NCBI RefSeq assembly: GCF_050908995.1
Contig: NC_135130.1
Span: 8,487,001 to 8,551,000, forward strand
DNA length: 64,000 nucleotides
Direction: 5' to 3'
DNA from: Andrena cerasifolii
Taxonomy: Eukaryota; Arthropoda; Insecta; Hymenoptera; Andrenidae
Position numbers and translations under genes: made by a program. The notes under the pieces are model-generated. The model ran no database searches. It was not told where the DNA came from and worked only from the letters and a program-made list of their open reading frames with translations. Of the stretch, positions 43,701-56,295 are shown one piece after another (positions within the stretch are counted from its first letter, which is position 1; each line of letters opens with the position of its first letter).

Positions 43701-46700
43701 CCCTCCTTTCGGGTGACTTGCCCATGGTTGTTCGCACAAGACGATCCGCCGAGGGGCCCCGGTTCGCGAGGGTCGCGCGCCACTCGCGGGAGGGGGATCA
43801 GACACGGGCTAGGGAAAGGGGATCGCGGTACACGAAACGGGGTCGGGGCGCGAGGCTCGTCGCGCCCGCGTTGCAATTAGCGGAGTCGTAGGCTTGCGAC
43901 CGTTCCCTCGGCGGATCGAATACCTGGGAAGGTCAGTCTTTATTATATTGTAACCGAAGATTATATATATATACGTACGTTAAACAAACAAAAAAAAAAA
44001 AGGAGGATATGAAAGAGGAGTCGTATAATCTTCGATACTAATTTGTTCTTTACTAACGTATATTAGAAACGTATCTGATGACTGTATGAACAATCGGTGT
44101 GCGAAACATAAGATATAATGTATAGTCACTAATGATTAATCACAAATTTTTAAGATGATCACAAAGTGCAATCTCTTAGCCAACACACTTTTTTATCAAA
44201 GAAAAAAAAGTATAAAGAAATTGTTATTTTTCATAACGAAAAAAAGTAAGATTTAATGTATTAAAAAAGTATATATATATATGTCTCCACTAGTTATTAA
44301 ACATTTTCCTATCGACGCAAAAAGTTATTGTATTTGAACTGATATTATATATATATATAACGATATATATGTATATATATATCTCTCTCTCTGAACTTAA
44401 GTGTACATGCGTGAGTTAAATCCTTGAAAGATAATCTGCGATACTTTACATTGGTCCCAGATACTTCTTAGTCGCAACAGGTGGATCGTTGAATAATATA
44501 ATTACTATTAATTATATTATCAGTTACCTAACATTGTACGACCGTTTCTCGACAGAGTTCTCAACGTTACCGTTATGTGCTTCGTTGTTTCGTATAATGG
44601 CAGCTGTTTGCACAAAATTTTTGCATTTTCGTAACACCGTAGATTTTGCATTTTCATATCTGTACGAACTGGCGAAACCAATACCGGAGCTCTCGCAAAG
44701 TCTCGGCGAATAATTCTGGCACAATTAATCTCTAATGTACACCAAGCACCTTGCCGGTCAGAAATCCGGGACGGCCGTTCACGAATTAAATACGTCTGTC
44801 AGACACTCGATAATCGACGCGCAAGGCTTTCTAGAATATTAATTTCTCCTCGACGACTGCCCGTAGACTCTCTAGTAGCATAGAATCTCTCCATCAGCTC
44901 TTTAATTACAGCTTCCAATACGTTCTCGCCTCTCATTACCTACCATCGCTCCTCTGTTTCACCGAAGCGACCATAACGAAGCTTCCATATACGATACACC
45001 CCGAGACCCAAGTCTCGAGCTTCTGACCGGCAACGCGCGACCACTCAGTTTCTCCACAGTGCACAAAATCCAGAATCCGATATGAATCGCGCGCTCGTTT
45101 GTACAGTCCCGCGAAGCATGTAATATTCTTTCACCGCGCCTGGCTAACAATCTGTCTAATTGCACTCGGGCGCAGAAAGCTGTCCGAGAAGAAGTCTCGA
45201 TCCACCAGTGCTCGGTCTCATTAAGCGAAATAGGATTCTCATTGCGATAGCCACAAGGATCATGCAACTGCTTACCGATCTATTTTACTGTAAGGCGCGA
45301 GAGATGAAGCTGCGCGTAGCGGTACGTCTAAGGATAGGGAAACTTGTTAAACCGTGTACCGCTGACCGTGCACGTTGTGCGTACATTTTAATGTATATTT
45401 TTAATATGAAGTATGCGTAAGTTTGTCACAGACGGTGGGGGAGGAAATTTCGCGCGTGCGTCTTGCTGGGCGCGACCACCCTCGGCGGGAACGGCCCGAG
45501 CAGCCCGACAGGGTCCTTGTTAAACAATTTGCAATATGTAATCTGTGTTAACGTCGTCGACTTGTTACTGGTCTCATTAGTGATGTTAATTAGAGATTGT
45601 TTGTCTATTTATTGACGGTTATATGTTTCTTAGGGTTCGGTAGTGGGGCTCGCCGGGCCTCGGGTGGCTTGAAATTCATTTCGCGGAAACCGAGCCGGTC
45701 GCCCCCAGCGAGACGCTCGCCCCAGCAAGACGCTCGCGAACTTATTCGACGCGCAAAGAGGGCGATTATCGTAGTTGAAACCTCAGAGACTATTTGACGT
45801 TGTTGGAACGCTGTGAATGAAAGGACCATCGTTAGAAGAAGAAAAAAAAAGAAACAATGTATGCGTAATAGTACACGCGGATATAACGTAGAGAAACAAA
45901 GGTAGAGCTTTTTGTACTGGGAGCAAAGTTGTTGGACAGGACCGTTATCGGGCGTTTTTATTCGGACATTGTGCGAATTCGAAGCGGATACTCGCACCCG
46001 ACTCCTCGGCTTTCTCTCCCTCGGCCCGCCTCTGTTCATCTTCGCTCGATAATACTCTCGCGAAGGATTCCGACGCGGTTAAATACTCGGGAACCTCGGG
46101 CGACCTCGAGACGTTCGGATCGCGTGCGACTTTTAAATGTGTCGCGCAAACGCAAGAAGCGGACGCATTCGAATGATCCCCGTGGCGATAAATATGACTC
46201 GTGATCTGCTTGAAATATCTCGATACACAGGAATGATTTGGTATCCTCGATATTCTAGAGTAGAGTAATTCTAAAGCCTTGTAAAAAGTATCTTTAGTAA
46301 CCTTTCGTGCCTTTCGAACGAATTATCGTGAACTCTTGGGAATCAATGTTTTTTAAAACGATCTTTGCGTTTCGAATGTCTATCGATTTATTTCGAAGTG
46401 AAAATTCCGATCGGACCTCGGCGAAATGGGATGATTTTAAATAGAGCCCGCTGTAACTTCTGCTCCATTCGAAGATTTCGTTTGAATAGTCGCCCGTCTG
46501 GGGCAGAGAATTTAATCCTTTCAAAACTAACGGAGCACTGCGAAAATGTGCCGCACCCTTCGAGCTACGAGGGACATCCGAATTCTCAGATTTCAAAACC
46601 CCTTCGAAGACTAAATTCACCCGCTCGGCGAGGAACGCCCGAGGGAGCGAACGTGGTCGAATCGAGTATCCGAATTTTGATGTTATCAGCTCGGACGAAA

Positions 46701-48720
46701 GAAACCGATCTAATATAAAGGTATATATACATAGAAAATCGAATCGTAATGCACGGCACAAGTATCAGATCACTATAAGGGTGTAGCGAATCGACTATAA
46801 ATAAAAGAAGAAAAAAGATACTAAAGAGTTATATAAATGTACTAGCCACAACTGTTGTCACCGCAAATTAAATGGAGGGATGAATTGAGGGAAGGGAATG
46901 AATGTATATATACGTTTAAATATATGGATATATATATTTACATATATATATATATATATATATACACATGAACACATAAATATACGTAAAAAGTAAGTTT
47001 AAAAGTACCGATGAACATATCTGTAAAGCAGGCACGTAGCATCACATTTTTAAGAAAAGGGGTGGGAAGAGAAAATGATAAGAAAAGAAACTAACGTCAA
47101 CCGTATTGCCATTTTATTGTTAACCATCGTTCGTATGCTTCTCGAGACTGCTCGATCGATGTTGCGCTCTTTTCTGTAAATACACGAATTGGGGGGGTTG
47201 GTGAGAGGGTAGCGAGAGGAATGAGGGAGAAATTTATGGGGGCCGCTTTGGGGAAGAAGTTCGAGTGAATTCTCGTTCCGCGTTTCTCTTCTATTTCTTT
47301 TTTGTCTCGCCAGATCGGGCAGTTTCGAAATTGGCGACGGGACCGAGGCGAATGGTTCTTAATAACATTACCTTTTTAAACATTACTTGCGTAGCGAACT
47401 ACTGTTATTTGTACGATATATAAATATATATGAAACGTTTACGCGTTGTACTGTTAAAAAGAAAAAAAAGCAGGAGAAAAGTGAAGAACGTCCCACGTTC
47501 GAGCGTTCGAGCGGGGTTATCCGATGGAACGATATCGTATAAAAGTGTTGTATAAAAAAAAAAAAGGAGAAAAGGTTTTAATATAGAGAGAAAGGATGAG
47601 AGAGGGTGAGAGAGAGAGAACCACGCTCTGTACGTATACCGATGAAAGGAAAAAAAGTCTTTAACCGCCGTAACGTGCTTAGGATAATTATAATATTATG
47701 GCGTATACATATAAATATATATAAAAAAAATATTATATAGTTGTGCGTTTAAGTAGACGATAAAAAAAAAATGTTGCGAGAGAGACAGATATATGGAAAG
47801 TAATTTCGTAATTTGTATAGTGCCATCGTGAATCACCAATCAAGAGAGACGAAACGACTTTTATCGGTTAATTCTATCATTTATTTTATTTTAATATGTC
47901 TCTTCATTTTCCTTCGTTCTGTTCTTCTTCTTCCGTTCTTCTCGAGTAGTTCTTCGATACGCTCGGGATCATTCGCTCGAGATTCTTGCAGTACCGAAGA
48001 CCTCGGCTTTCGTTGGTACCTCGTTTAATATATATATATAGTCTGAAGAGAATTAATCGCTCTAACGATCGACTAATTCCCCCCAGATCGCAGGCTGAAC
48101 ATGGCCGCGAGAAATTGTTATAGGTTACGTTCAACGATCGCGTGGAAACACCTCAAGTAGCGAAGAGTACTCTTTCTAGTTTTGTTCTTCATTCATGTGA
48201 GAGACGATACAATATTCGTGGCTGAGTAGTGTGATAACAGCGATTGTCGCGTGTAATCGGGCACGTGCGAGTCACTTCTTTCATCGCTTCGCTTGATTAC
48301 GATCTTATTGATGGCCGTTTGGTTAGATAGCTCGTTTAGGATCGAGCTCTTGCAGATCGATGAACTAGTAAGTAACGAGGGCAGTTGTGGTGGGGAGATT
48401 TTGTTACTAGTTTTGGGGGAATCTAGTGAAACAACAACTTAGCGTCTGGAAGCATCGTCTCGAGCTTTTTAATTAGAAGCTCGTTAGTAATCAGTTGTGT
48501 AATTTTCGTTTAAATCGCAGATAATCGTCAGAGTTTTGTGAAAGTTATGGCAGAGGGTAGAATCAGTTGGTCCCGTTATTTTTGTTGTCTAAAAAAATAT
48601 CCTCTTTGAAGTATTCGCAATTGCCCGATTTAAATGCGTTTCGTTTGAATATATGTATTTCTTTGGTGCTCGACATATCTGATCATTGTTAAATATTATA
48701 TGATTGTCAATACACTATAA
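43701..48720. other. AT-rich region downstream of Mef2, no second gene seen
   Basis: Contains TA microsatellites (about 44268-44395 and 46905-46975), A-runs, a GA-rich stretch near 47590-47620 and a CpG-rich patch at 43.73-43.9 kb. It has the look of a long 3' UTR or young intergenic DNA. No frame on either strand is convincing. Confidence 0.45.
46800..46805 (+). terminator. Possible distal poly(A) signal (AATAAA)
   Basis: AATAAA sits within ataaataaaag, downstream of the proposed Mef2 3' UTR. It could serve a long 3' UTR isoform. The surrounding DNA is AT-rich, so the hexamer may be chance. Confidence 0.25.
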
Positions 48721-48723
48721 TTA

Positions 48724-48895
48724 CCATCGTCATCATCATCATCATCATCATTGTGATCATTATCATAACTATTTTACTACTACTGTTACTACTACTACCA
48801 CCACCACCACCACTACCACCACTATTACTATTATTGCTATTACTACTACTATTACTACTACTACGATTATTATTATTTTTTATTATTATTCTTAC
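48724..48895. repeat. Trinucleotide microsatellite (CAT / ACT / ATT)
   Basis: Successive CAT, ACT, CCA and ATT triplet runs over about 170 bp. Homopolymer-like peptides in this frame are artefacts. Confidence 0.92.
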
Positions 48896-49196
48896 TGATC
48901 ATAACGAGCATACGCGCCGTTTGTCGCCTATTTACCCGGTCAGTATGATAATTGTCGGAGCTTAGCGGTAATTCAGCAATTATTTCGTACAGATCTGTGC
49001 ACATCACGAACACACACGGACATAGACACAGACATGGAGCATTGTAAAACACGCATTGTGGTTATATTTCAGTGTATATCAAGCATAATGATAATGATGT
49101 TTCCCATAGAATACATTTTACTTGGTTTTTATATTTGGCGGTATTTTATTTAAATTCTCGACCGGGCACGTGCGAACTTTCCCGAGACGTTTCAAG

Positions 49197-49342
49197 CAGA
49201 GATGGGCAAGAATTTTATTTAAATCGAAACTTCGAATAACGAATAAGAATTATAGAAATTACTGTCGAACGAAAAGATTAACTTTATTCGTCCAAGAATC
49301 TATAGTTAAAGTAACATTTTATTCAGTTAATGCCCAGCTCTG
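49197..49342. mobile_element. 146-bp hAT-like MITE with 8-bp target duplication
   Basis: Begins CAGAGATGGGCAAGAATTTT and ends TGCCCAGCTCTG. Flanks are gtttcaag (49189-49196) and ctttcaag (49343-49350), 7 of 8 identical, as expected for hAT insertions. Non-coding. Confidence 0.82.
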
Positions 49343-51512
49343 CTTTCAAGCTCGTTCGAAATTCAACGAAACCTCGTTAATGCAAGTCATTATGCTTCAT
49401 AGGAAAGTCAGAACAATAATCAATCATATCAATATTAAAATAGAAGCTTAAAGTAAGAAAGAGTGAAGTGTCAGAAGGGGGCTTCAAGGACGCTCGAAGG
49501 TCACTTAATGCCCCCTCCCTGTAATCACTTACACGTAACGCGAAGGTATCTGTAATAATTTTCATCGCGGCGTTCGCACGTGCCTAAGCAGTGTTATTCC
49601 AACACCTACAGTTTCGTCCATAAATAATTACCGTTACTTTAAACGTTATTCAGATGTTTGAACAGCGATCCCACTCGCTCGGTGTCCTTTTAAAAACTGT
49701 ACTCCCAAGTCACATTTTTAAAGGGACACACGGTCGGTACATACACCACCGTCACGAAAATAATTATCCCGCTTCACGAGAAACCTTAAAAGAAACGGTT
49801 CATCCCCCTCCAACGAACATCACGCGCCGAGCGATCTTATGTTCTCTCATTTCGAAGCACGAGGAATATATATACAATGTTGGTGTACAAAGACGACGAG
49901 ACTCCGATATTTTTCTAACCGTTGACTGTTAACGAAACGATGCCTCGTCAAGAGCTACTCGAGCGTGTGTTAAAACGTAACCGAGTCTCTTCGGTGCAGG
50001 ATACGATGTTCGAGAGGTATGTGCGCGACCAAGATGGTGTTGTTCATTTCCTGTAACGCAGCAACTGATGTACCTACACAAGAACTACCTATCCCCTTGT
50101 CTTCTCTGAAACATTGGGTCCGTCACAGGTGAAATGTCCGTTTAGGCTAACCTTACCAAGGACACTATTTTAAAAATAAAAGCAACTGTCATCGCGACGC
50201 GGAGGTAATATAAACTTCCGACAAGGCTATAATCCGTAACTATCACCTTAGTGTACTTAAACTTCGCAGCTCCGTAGACGGAGGCGAGTGCCACGCTCTC
50301 GAAACGGTCACAGGAGCAATAAAACAGACATTTCACGAGTGTGATCCGAAGAAAAAGAAACAATGTACACATACGGGTAGACCGAGTACGTATGTATTGT
50401 TGTGTGAACCTGTGTGTCTCTGTCGCCATATTGGACGTGTACGATCCTGTCGCGACGTGCCGTTTCTGCCGGAGGGAGGGGGACGCGTATTTTGTTAACG
50501 ATGACATGTGTTCGGAATACCACGGCAGATCTCTCCCGATTAGAGCCCGCGAGGCGGCATTTCGGGCGCTCGTACACGTCCGAATATGCGGGGTCTATAG
50601 TGAGTTAAACACTGGGCGCTTACGTCCGCCGTGAGCGCTCCCTTCTCTGCTCTGTGGACGTGTTCTCCGTTCATTCTTCGTGAATGTCTTCACCTGTTTA
50701 CAATGTACATTTCACAAAGTTTGTTGTTCGATGTTCCCGGCTGTACCCACGAGACGCGCGCATGCGAACGGTCTGTCGTTTCTGTGGGCAGTTTCTTCCT
50801 TTAGTGTGTCAACGAGCTTCGAGGTGTAGGATTTCGTATAAAATCCGGTGGAAATTCTTTCTACGGACCTCGATTGTCGCGTCCCCGTGGACCCGCGGGG
50901 ACTGGTGTTTTTATTAGTCGACGGCAGAGGCCAGGACCGCCGCCACCGTGTCGCTGGAGTGCCCGTTAATTTGTTGTGCGATCTCCTTTCGTTTCATCGG
51001 GATTCTACGAAGTTCGTTTAATTTGGTATCCGTGCTCCCAATCGGTGGGTCTATGCCGCTCGATCGTGCATCCTTCGGACGCTCTGCCCGAGCCTCTGTA
51101 ACGTTTTGTAGAGATATTTCTACCGTGTATGCACATTTATCGGCAACGTGGTATATTATAATCGGTGTAAACGAAAAACACAGAGATGCGGTAACACACA
51201 CACTTTGCACCGAGTACTAACACACAACTTTCATTGTGACGTCCACTAAAATGTAATTCATACGATTGTAGACATGTAAGATGAGCGTGGACAGCGGGGG
51301 CACACTTCTGATCGATCCGGGGCCTGTTAGGTTAAATTTCCAACGATATTCGGAAACGATTTTGATAACTACCTAGGTATTCTGTGCATTGTATTCCATT
51401 CACGCTCTTTTGGGTATTCAGATCACCTTTTATTCGGCGAGGAATAACTCTCGATCTTCCACGTCATAAATCGGCAGTTTTTCCATTTTTTTCAGAACAC
51501 CGATGATCTCAG
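49343..51512. other. No gene recognised; CpG-rich around 50.2-51.1 kb
   Basis: The moderately CpG-rich part includes GCGCATGCG (about 50757), an NRF-1/Ewg-like core. Frames on both strands (up to 121 codons) lack known motifs. It could hold a promoter for an unseen neighbouring gene. Confidence 0.35.
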
Positions 51513-51841
51513 CAGGGACGGATTTGGGGATTGGCGCCCTTAGGCTGACAAGCGTTTGTCGCACTTTCCGTGAATACTATAAAATATTTTCATTTAAAAG
51601 GGTCGTGGCAATTTTATAATTAATTCAGTGTCAACTCACGTTTGAGTTACTGCTAATTTGCTACATGGAACAGAAGTGAATTATTTTTAAAACTGACTCA
51701 AGCCTCTGTGTTTAAAGATCGCCCGGTCAAAACAGCTAAAATAAAAAACTGGCACTTTCTATTAAATAATTTTATGTTTAATATTTAATTCGTGTGATAA
51801 GCAAATTGCCTGCCACTTAGGCTTACACAAATCCGCCCCTG
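51513..51841. mobile_element. 329-bp hAT-like MITE
   Basis: Begins CAGGGACGGATTTGGGGATT, and its reverse complement begins CAGGGGCGGATTTGTGTAAG. The terminal match continues patchily (CCTTAGGC / CCTAAGTG). Flanking 8-mers gatctcag and aatcttaa match at 5 of 8. Its ends are related to the CAGTGGCGGATTTAA family. Confidence 0.75.
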
Positions 51842-53340
51842 AATCTTAAAGTTTGGAAGAATGATATATCAGAAATGATGGATTACAAAAATTTGTTTTT
51901 GTTTTTCAATTGAATAGTTTCTTCTTTTTGGAACGGTTTCAAGGTAATAAATAATAGTGGAATGCTTTGCATAAAAATGTTTATTGTTATTTTTTGGAAA
52001 AGATACACGGTATGGGTTTCATGATTCTGTTACAAAGCTTTACGAACTCTCCGCGGTCGGGAAGGATCGCGCGAGAGAGATCGATATCTTATATGTATAC
52101 GATCGTATCTGTCCTCTGTAGAAATGCCTTATTGTCACGTGCCTCGATTAACAATTAAACTGTTCACCTGCTTACCAATTACTTGTTAGTGTACGTAAAC
52201 AAATATGTACGTGTAATATCGCGTTATTCTTTGTACTGCTCTTGTAAATATATTCTGAACGATTACTGGTCACCGTGTGTCATCTGTCAAGCGAGCATTT
52301 CTCGGTGATTAATTGCTCATCCTCTGTCTCCTTATCCCCGTCGTCGCCGTGGCGAGACGCTGTGCGCAGGTAATTCAAAGTACTGGCTAGAATTACCTCC
52401 TCAAGCGGCTGGAACGTGTCTGTTTTAAAAATAAAATCTCGTTCTCCTTGTTCTGTGATTTTAATCAAACGCTAATTTTTTTTTTGCACGCGCGCTTCCG
52501 CACTTGTCTATATTTATGGGATGTGAGTAATGCAATGAAGATACTTGTACGTAATGATTCTAATTATAGTCTTAATTTAGGATGACATCATTCCCACGCT
52601 ATACCTACCAACATTGTTGGTAGATAATTTTTTTCAGAGTTCCCACGCGATGTGGGTGATATTCGCACGCGTTATTGCATTATTGCAGCTGTGTTGCTAC
52701 ATTTACTCTGCTACTGCAATATTGCTATACTATTCCTAAGACTTCGTTCCACAGACGTCTTAGGGGGTAGACACGTCACGTGACCTGGCCGATTCGGCAG
52801 GTCGGTATTACAGCATTTTTTCCTGCACAGAAATGGTAATACCGATAGATCGACGATTACCCGGTGAACGCGAGAGGGAGCTGTTTGCTATTTCTGTATT
52901 CTATTCTGAATAAGGAAAGAAATTCTCAGCTGTTCCGTTATACTTATAAAAATTTAAACGGAAAGTCGGCTGGTACTGTAAACGTAGAAAATTCATTGTA
53001 CATTTCAATTACTTGAAATGTGCTGATGCTACAATATTCTACGTTAGCAGTAAGGAATTCTAAGTGAAAAGGGAAAATAGATGAGGGAATGTCCCCAGAA
53101 AATGAAATTTGTTAGGTTAGACATTTTTTTATCAGCAAAGCACCGAAACAGAACATGAAATACACTTATTACACGTCCTCTGCAGAAAGCAGTTATCAAC
53201 AAACATTATATATACAAAATTGTATTGAATGTTGAATTGGGCTAGTGAAAATGCGCAGACTGGATACGCGTGATTATTATGTGGTCGGCTCCTCGAAGTG
53301 ACAGAAAATATAACCTAAATATATGCTATATGACAACAAA
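51842..53340. other. No gene; two small dyad symmetries near 52.6-52.75 kb
   Basis: A dyad CTACCAAC-ATT-GTTGGTAG at 52605-52623 and an imperfect short hairpin at 52677-52725. The rest is AT-rich and unremarkable. Confidence 0.4.
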
Positions 53341-53355
53341 TGTTTAGTGGCTATT

Positions 53356-53850
53356 TCAGCTTCGAAGGCATCGCCTTAAAGTAGCAAACAAGAGCTACGC
53401 CTTTCATGGGCCTTTAAACAGTTCTCGGTTAATGTGATGCTTTTGAAAGACTCGAAGCTTGTAATTTCTGAATAGTATTCCATGGGCACTAGTTGCAAAA
53501 TTTTTTTCAATATCGACTTATTAACAAAGGAAATCTATGGTATTCTTAAGGAAATACCATAGATATTTGGAATTTGGATAGGAATATGTAAAAGGTATTT
53601 CTGAATAATAATACAGTTTGTTTCAAGTTTCTTTCAATATATTTGCATAAAAGGCCTTTACAGTGTTACAATAAAGTATAAGGTATATAAAGTCACTATT
53701 TTCTTGTGATTACTATCAAGGTTTCCATCATTCCGTCGAAATATTCCGAAGTTAAAACCTGTAAGAAGAAAAATATTTTTAGTAACTTGACTTGTCTATT
53801 ATTGAAAATGGGAGAAACGTTACAACATTTTGTCACGTATGAAAATATAT
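53356..53850. repeat. Left copy of a direct duplication flanking the 170-bp satellite
   Basis: Matches 56296-56720 in order: ATCGCCTTAAAGTAGC, AAGGAAATACCATAGATAT, ATAATAATACAGTTT, TTTGCATAAAAGGC, CACTATTTTCTTGTG and CTTGTCTATT(A/G)TTGAAAAT. It includes a 13-bp-stem palindrome at about 53531-53562 (CTATGGTATT..AATACCATAG). Confidence 0.8.
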
Positions 53851-54589
53851 TAGTAAAGGGAATAATTTTATTGTGCAACATGTTGATTGAAATTAGTCGT
53901 TTCAGATTTTATGTTTCCGGTAAGATTTAATATTAATTTCTACCACTCGTAGCACTGTAATCTTATTTTAGAATCAGTCGGTAACGTTGGGTGCGACACG
54001 AGAAGCGGCCAATTCAGCAACTACCTACTCTGAAATCTGTTGAAATGCTGTGCGTGTGTGCGTGCTTGTGTATGTGTGACATGTTTAGAGTTTAGAGTGT
54101 GCCAATGCGATGTAACTAATCTCACATACTGTAACTAGAGCGATTATTAATCGTGTATATTTCTGCTTTACAGGTAAGGAATTTTTACATAGAAGACGTT
54201 AAACCGGCTGCATTTTCGACTGGGTTCGTTGATATGAAATTTGCACAAGATACTGCTTCAGCCGAACCCAGACCTAACCCAGACCTTTTTTTTTTTTTTT
54301 TCGTGGAGAAATCCCTAACGGATACCCCTAACCCTCCCATAACCCAGACCTAACCCAGTTACACTTGCAACATTTCATTGTATTGCATTTCACTTATTTG
54401 AATAAATTGCAGTTAAGTGGTAAAAGAGTTTTTTTATTTAGCGAGCACTACTTACTCCTTCCTATTCCAAATCACATATAAAAGATATGCTAAAAAGAAC
54501 ACCTAAAAAGATCCTTCCACGCAGAGTGGTTTTAAAAATCTTCGCATTAAAGCACTACTTTAAATATCCCATTCACTACTCTCAAACTC
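53851..54589. other. AT-rich spacer with CCTAACCC-like motifs
   Basis: Contains a polyT run (54286-54301) flanked by several CAGACCTAACCCAGACC-type motifs (about 54265-54360). No gene. Confidence 0.4.
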
Positions 54590-56290
54590 TATCGACATTC
54601 GTTCAAGGCTTCTACTTCTCTTCAGAGACATTACTTTGCACTACCTCTTTCCACGTCATGTTATCCTGTTACGAAGCCTGATTTTAGAGATATCTGAAAA
54701 TTTTCGCCAGATTTTGGCCCAGGTATCAGGAGAACATGAAGCGAAAAGAGGTATTCTGAATTTCAGCTTCGAAGGCATCCTCGATTCTCTCTCCAAAGAC
54801 GTTACTTAGTGCCACCTCTTTCGACGGCATGTTCTCCTGTTACAAAGCCCAATTTTGTGCATTCTGAAAATTTTCGCCAGATTTTGGCCCAGGTATCAGG
54901 AGAACATGAAGCGAAAAGAGGTATTCTGAATTTCAGCTGCGAAGGCATCCTCGATTCTCTCTCCGGAGACGTTACTTAGTGCCACCTCTTTCGACATCAT
55001 GTTCTCCTGTTACAAAGCCCAATTTTGTGCATTCTGAAAATTTTTGCCAGATTTTGGCCCAGGTATCAGGAGAACATGAAGCGAAAAGAAGTATTCTGAA
55101 TTTCAGCTTCGAAGGCATCCTCGATTCTCTCTCCGAAGACGTTACTTAGTGCCACCTCTTTCGACGGCATGTTCTCCTGTTACAAAGCCCAATTTTGTGC
55201 ATTCTGAAAATTTTTGCCAGATTTTGGCCCAGGTATCGGGAGAACATGAAGCGAAAAGAGGTATTCTGAATTTCAGCTTCGAAGGCATCCTCGATTCTCT
55301 CTCCGAAGACGTTACGTAGTGCCACCTCTTTCGACATCATGTTCTCCTGTTACAAAGCCCAATTTTGTGCATTCTGAAAATTTTTGCCAGATTTTGGCCC
55401 AGGTATCAGGAGAACATGAAGCGAAAAGAGGTATTCTGAATTTCAGCTGCGAAGGCATCCTCGATTCTCTCTCCGAAGACGTTACTTAGTGCCACCTCTT
55501 TCGACATCATGTTCTCCTGTTACAAAGCCCAATTTTGTGCATTCTGAAAATTTTTGCCAGATTTTGGCCCAGGTATCAGGAGAACATGAAGCGAAAAGAG
55601 GTATTCTGAATTTCAGCTGCGAAGGCATCCTCGATTCTCTCTCCGAAGACGTTACTTAGTGCCACCTCTTTCGACGGCATGTTCTCCTGTTACAAAGCCC
55701 AATTTTGTGCATTCTGAAAATTTTTGCCAGATTTTGGCCCAGGTATCGGGAGAACATGAAGCGAAAAGAGGTATTCTGAATTTCAGCTTCGAAGGCATCC
55801 TCGATTCTCTCTCCGAAGACGTTACGTAGTGCCACCTCTTTCGACATCATGTTCTCCTGTTACAAAGCCCAATTTTGTGCATTCTGAAAATTTTTGCCAG
55901 ATTTTGGCCCAGGTATCGGGAGAACATGAAGCGAAAAGAGGTATTCTGAATTTCAGCTGCGAAGGCATCCTCGATTCTCTCTCCGAAGACGTTACTTAGT
56001 GCCACCTCTTTCGACATCATGTTCTCCTGTTACAAAGCCCAATTTTGTGCATTCTGAAAATTTTTGCCAGATTTTGGCCCAGGTATCAGGAGAACATGAA
56101 GCGAAAAGAGGTATTCTGAATTTCAGCTGCGAAGGCATCCTCGATTCTCTCTCCGAAGACGTTACTTAGTGCCACCTCTTTCGACATCATGTTCTCCTGT
56201 TACAAAGCCCAATTTTGTGCATTCTGAAAATTTTTGCCAGATTTTGGCCCAGGTATCAGGAGAACATGAAGCGAAAAGAGGTATCCTAAA
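54590..56290. repeat. 170-bp satellite array with 510-bp higher-order period
   Basis: AGGTATC(A/G)GGAGAACATGAAG recurs at exactly 170-bp steps: 54721, 54891, 55061, 55231, 55401, 55571, 55741, 55911, 56081, 56251. A more diverged unit starts the array. Diagnostic variants (CGGG for CAGG, ACGTAG for ACTTAG, GACGGC for GACATC) repeat every three units, so 55231-55740 and 55741-56250 are near-copies. Identical 64-codon minus-strand frames 510 bp apart reflect this. Confidence 0.95.
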
Positions 56291-56295
56291 GTTGA

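Noticed and set aside
48704..48965. Frames rich in His/Thr/Ile or Leu/Pro
   Set aside because: Trinucleotide microsatellite read in different frames.
50341..50634. 97-codon + frame with several Cys/His residues
   Set aside because: Cys/His spacing does not match a zinc-finger class I know, and overlapping frames are open.
55146..55850. Two identical 64-codon minus-strand frames
   Set aside because: They are the same phase of the 170-bp satellite three units apart, not duplicated genes.
54590..56290. Regular repeats considered as a CRISPR-like array
   Set aside because: Units are contiguous 170-bp tandem copies without unique spacers, in a eukaryotic genome.
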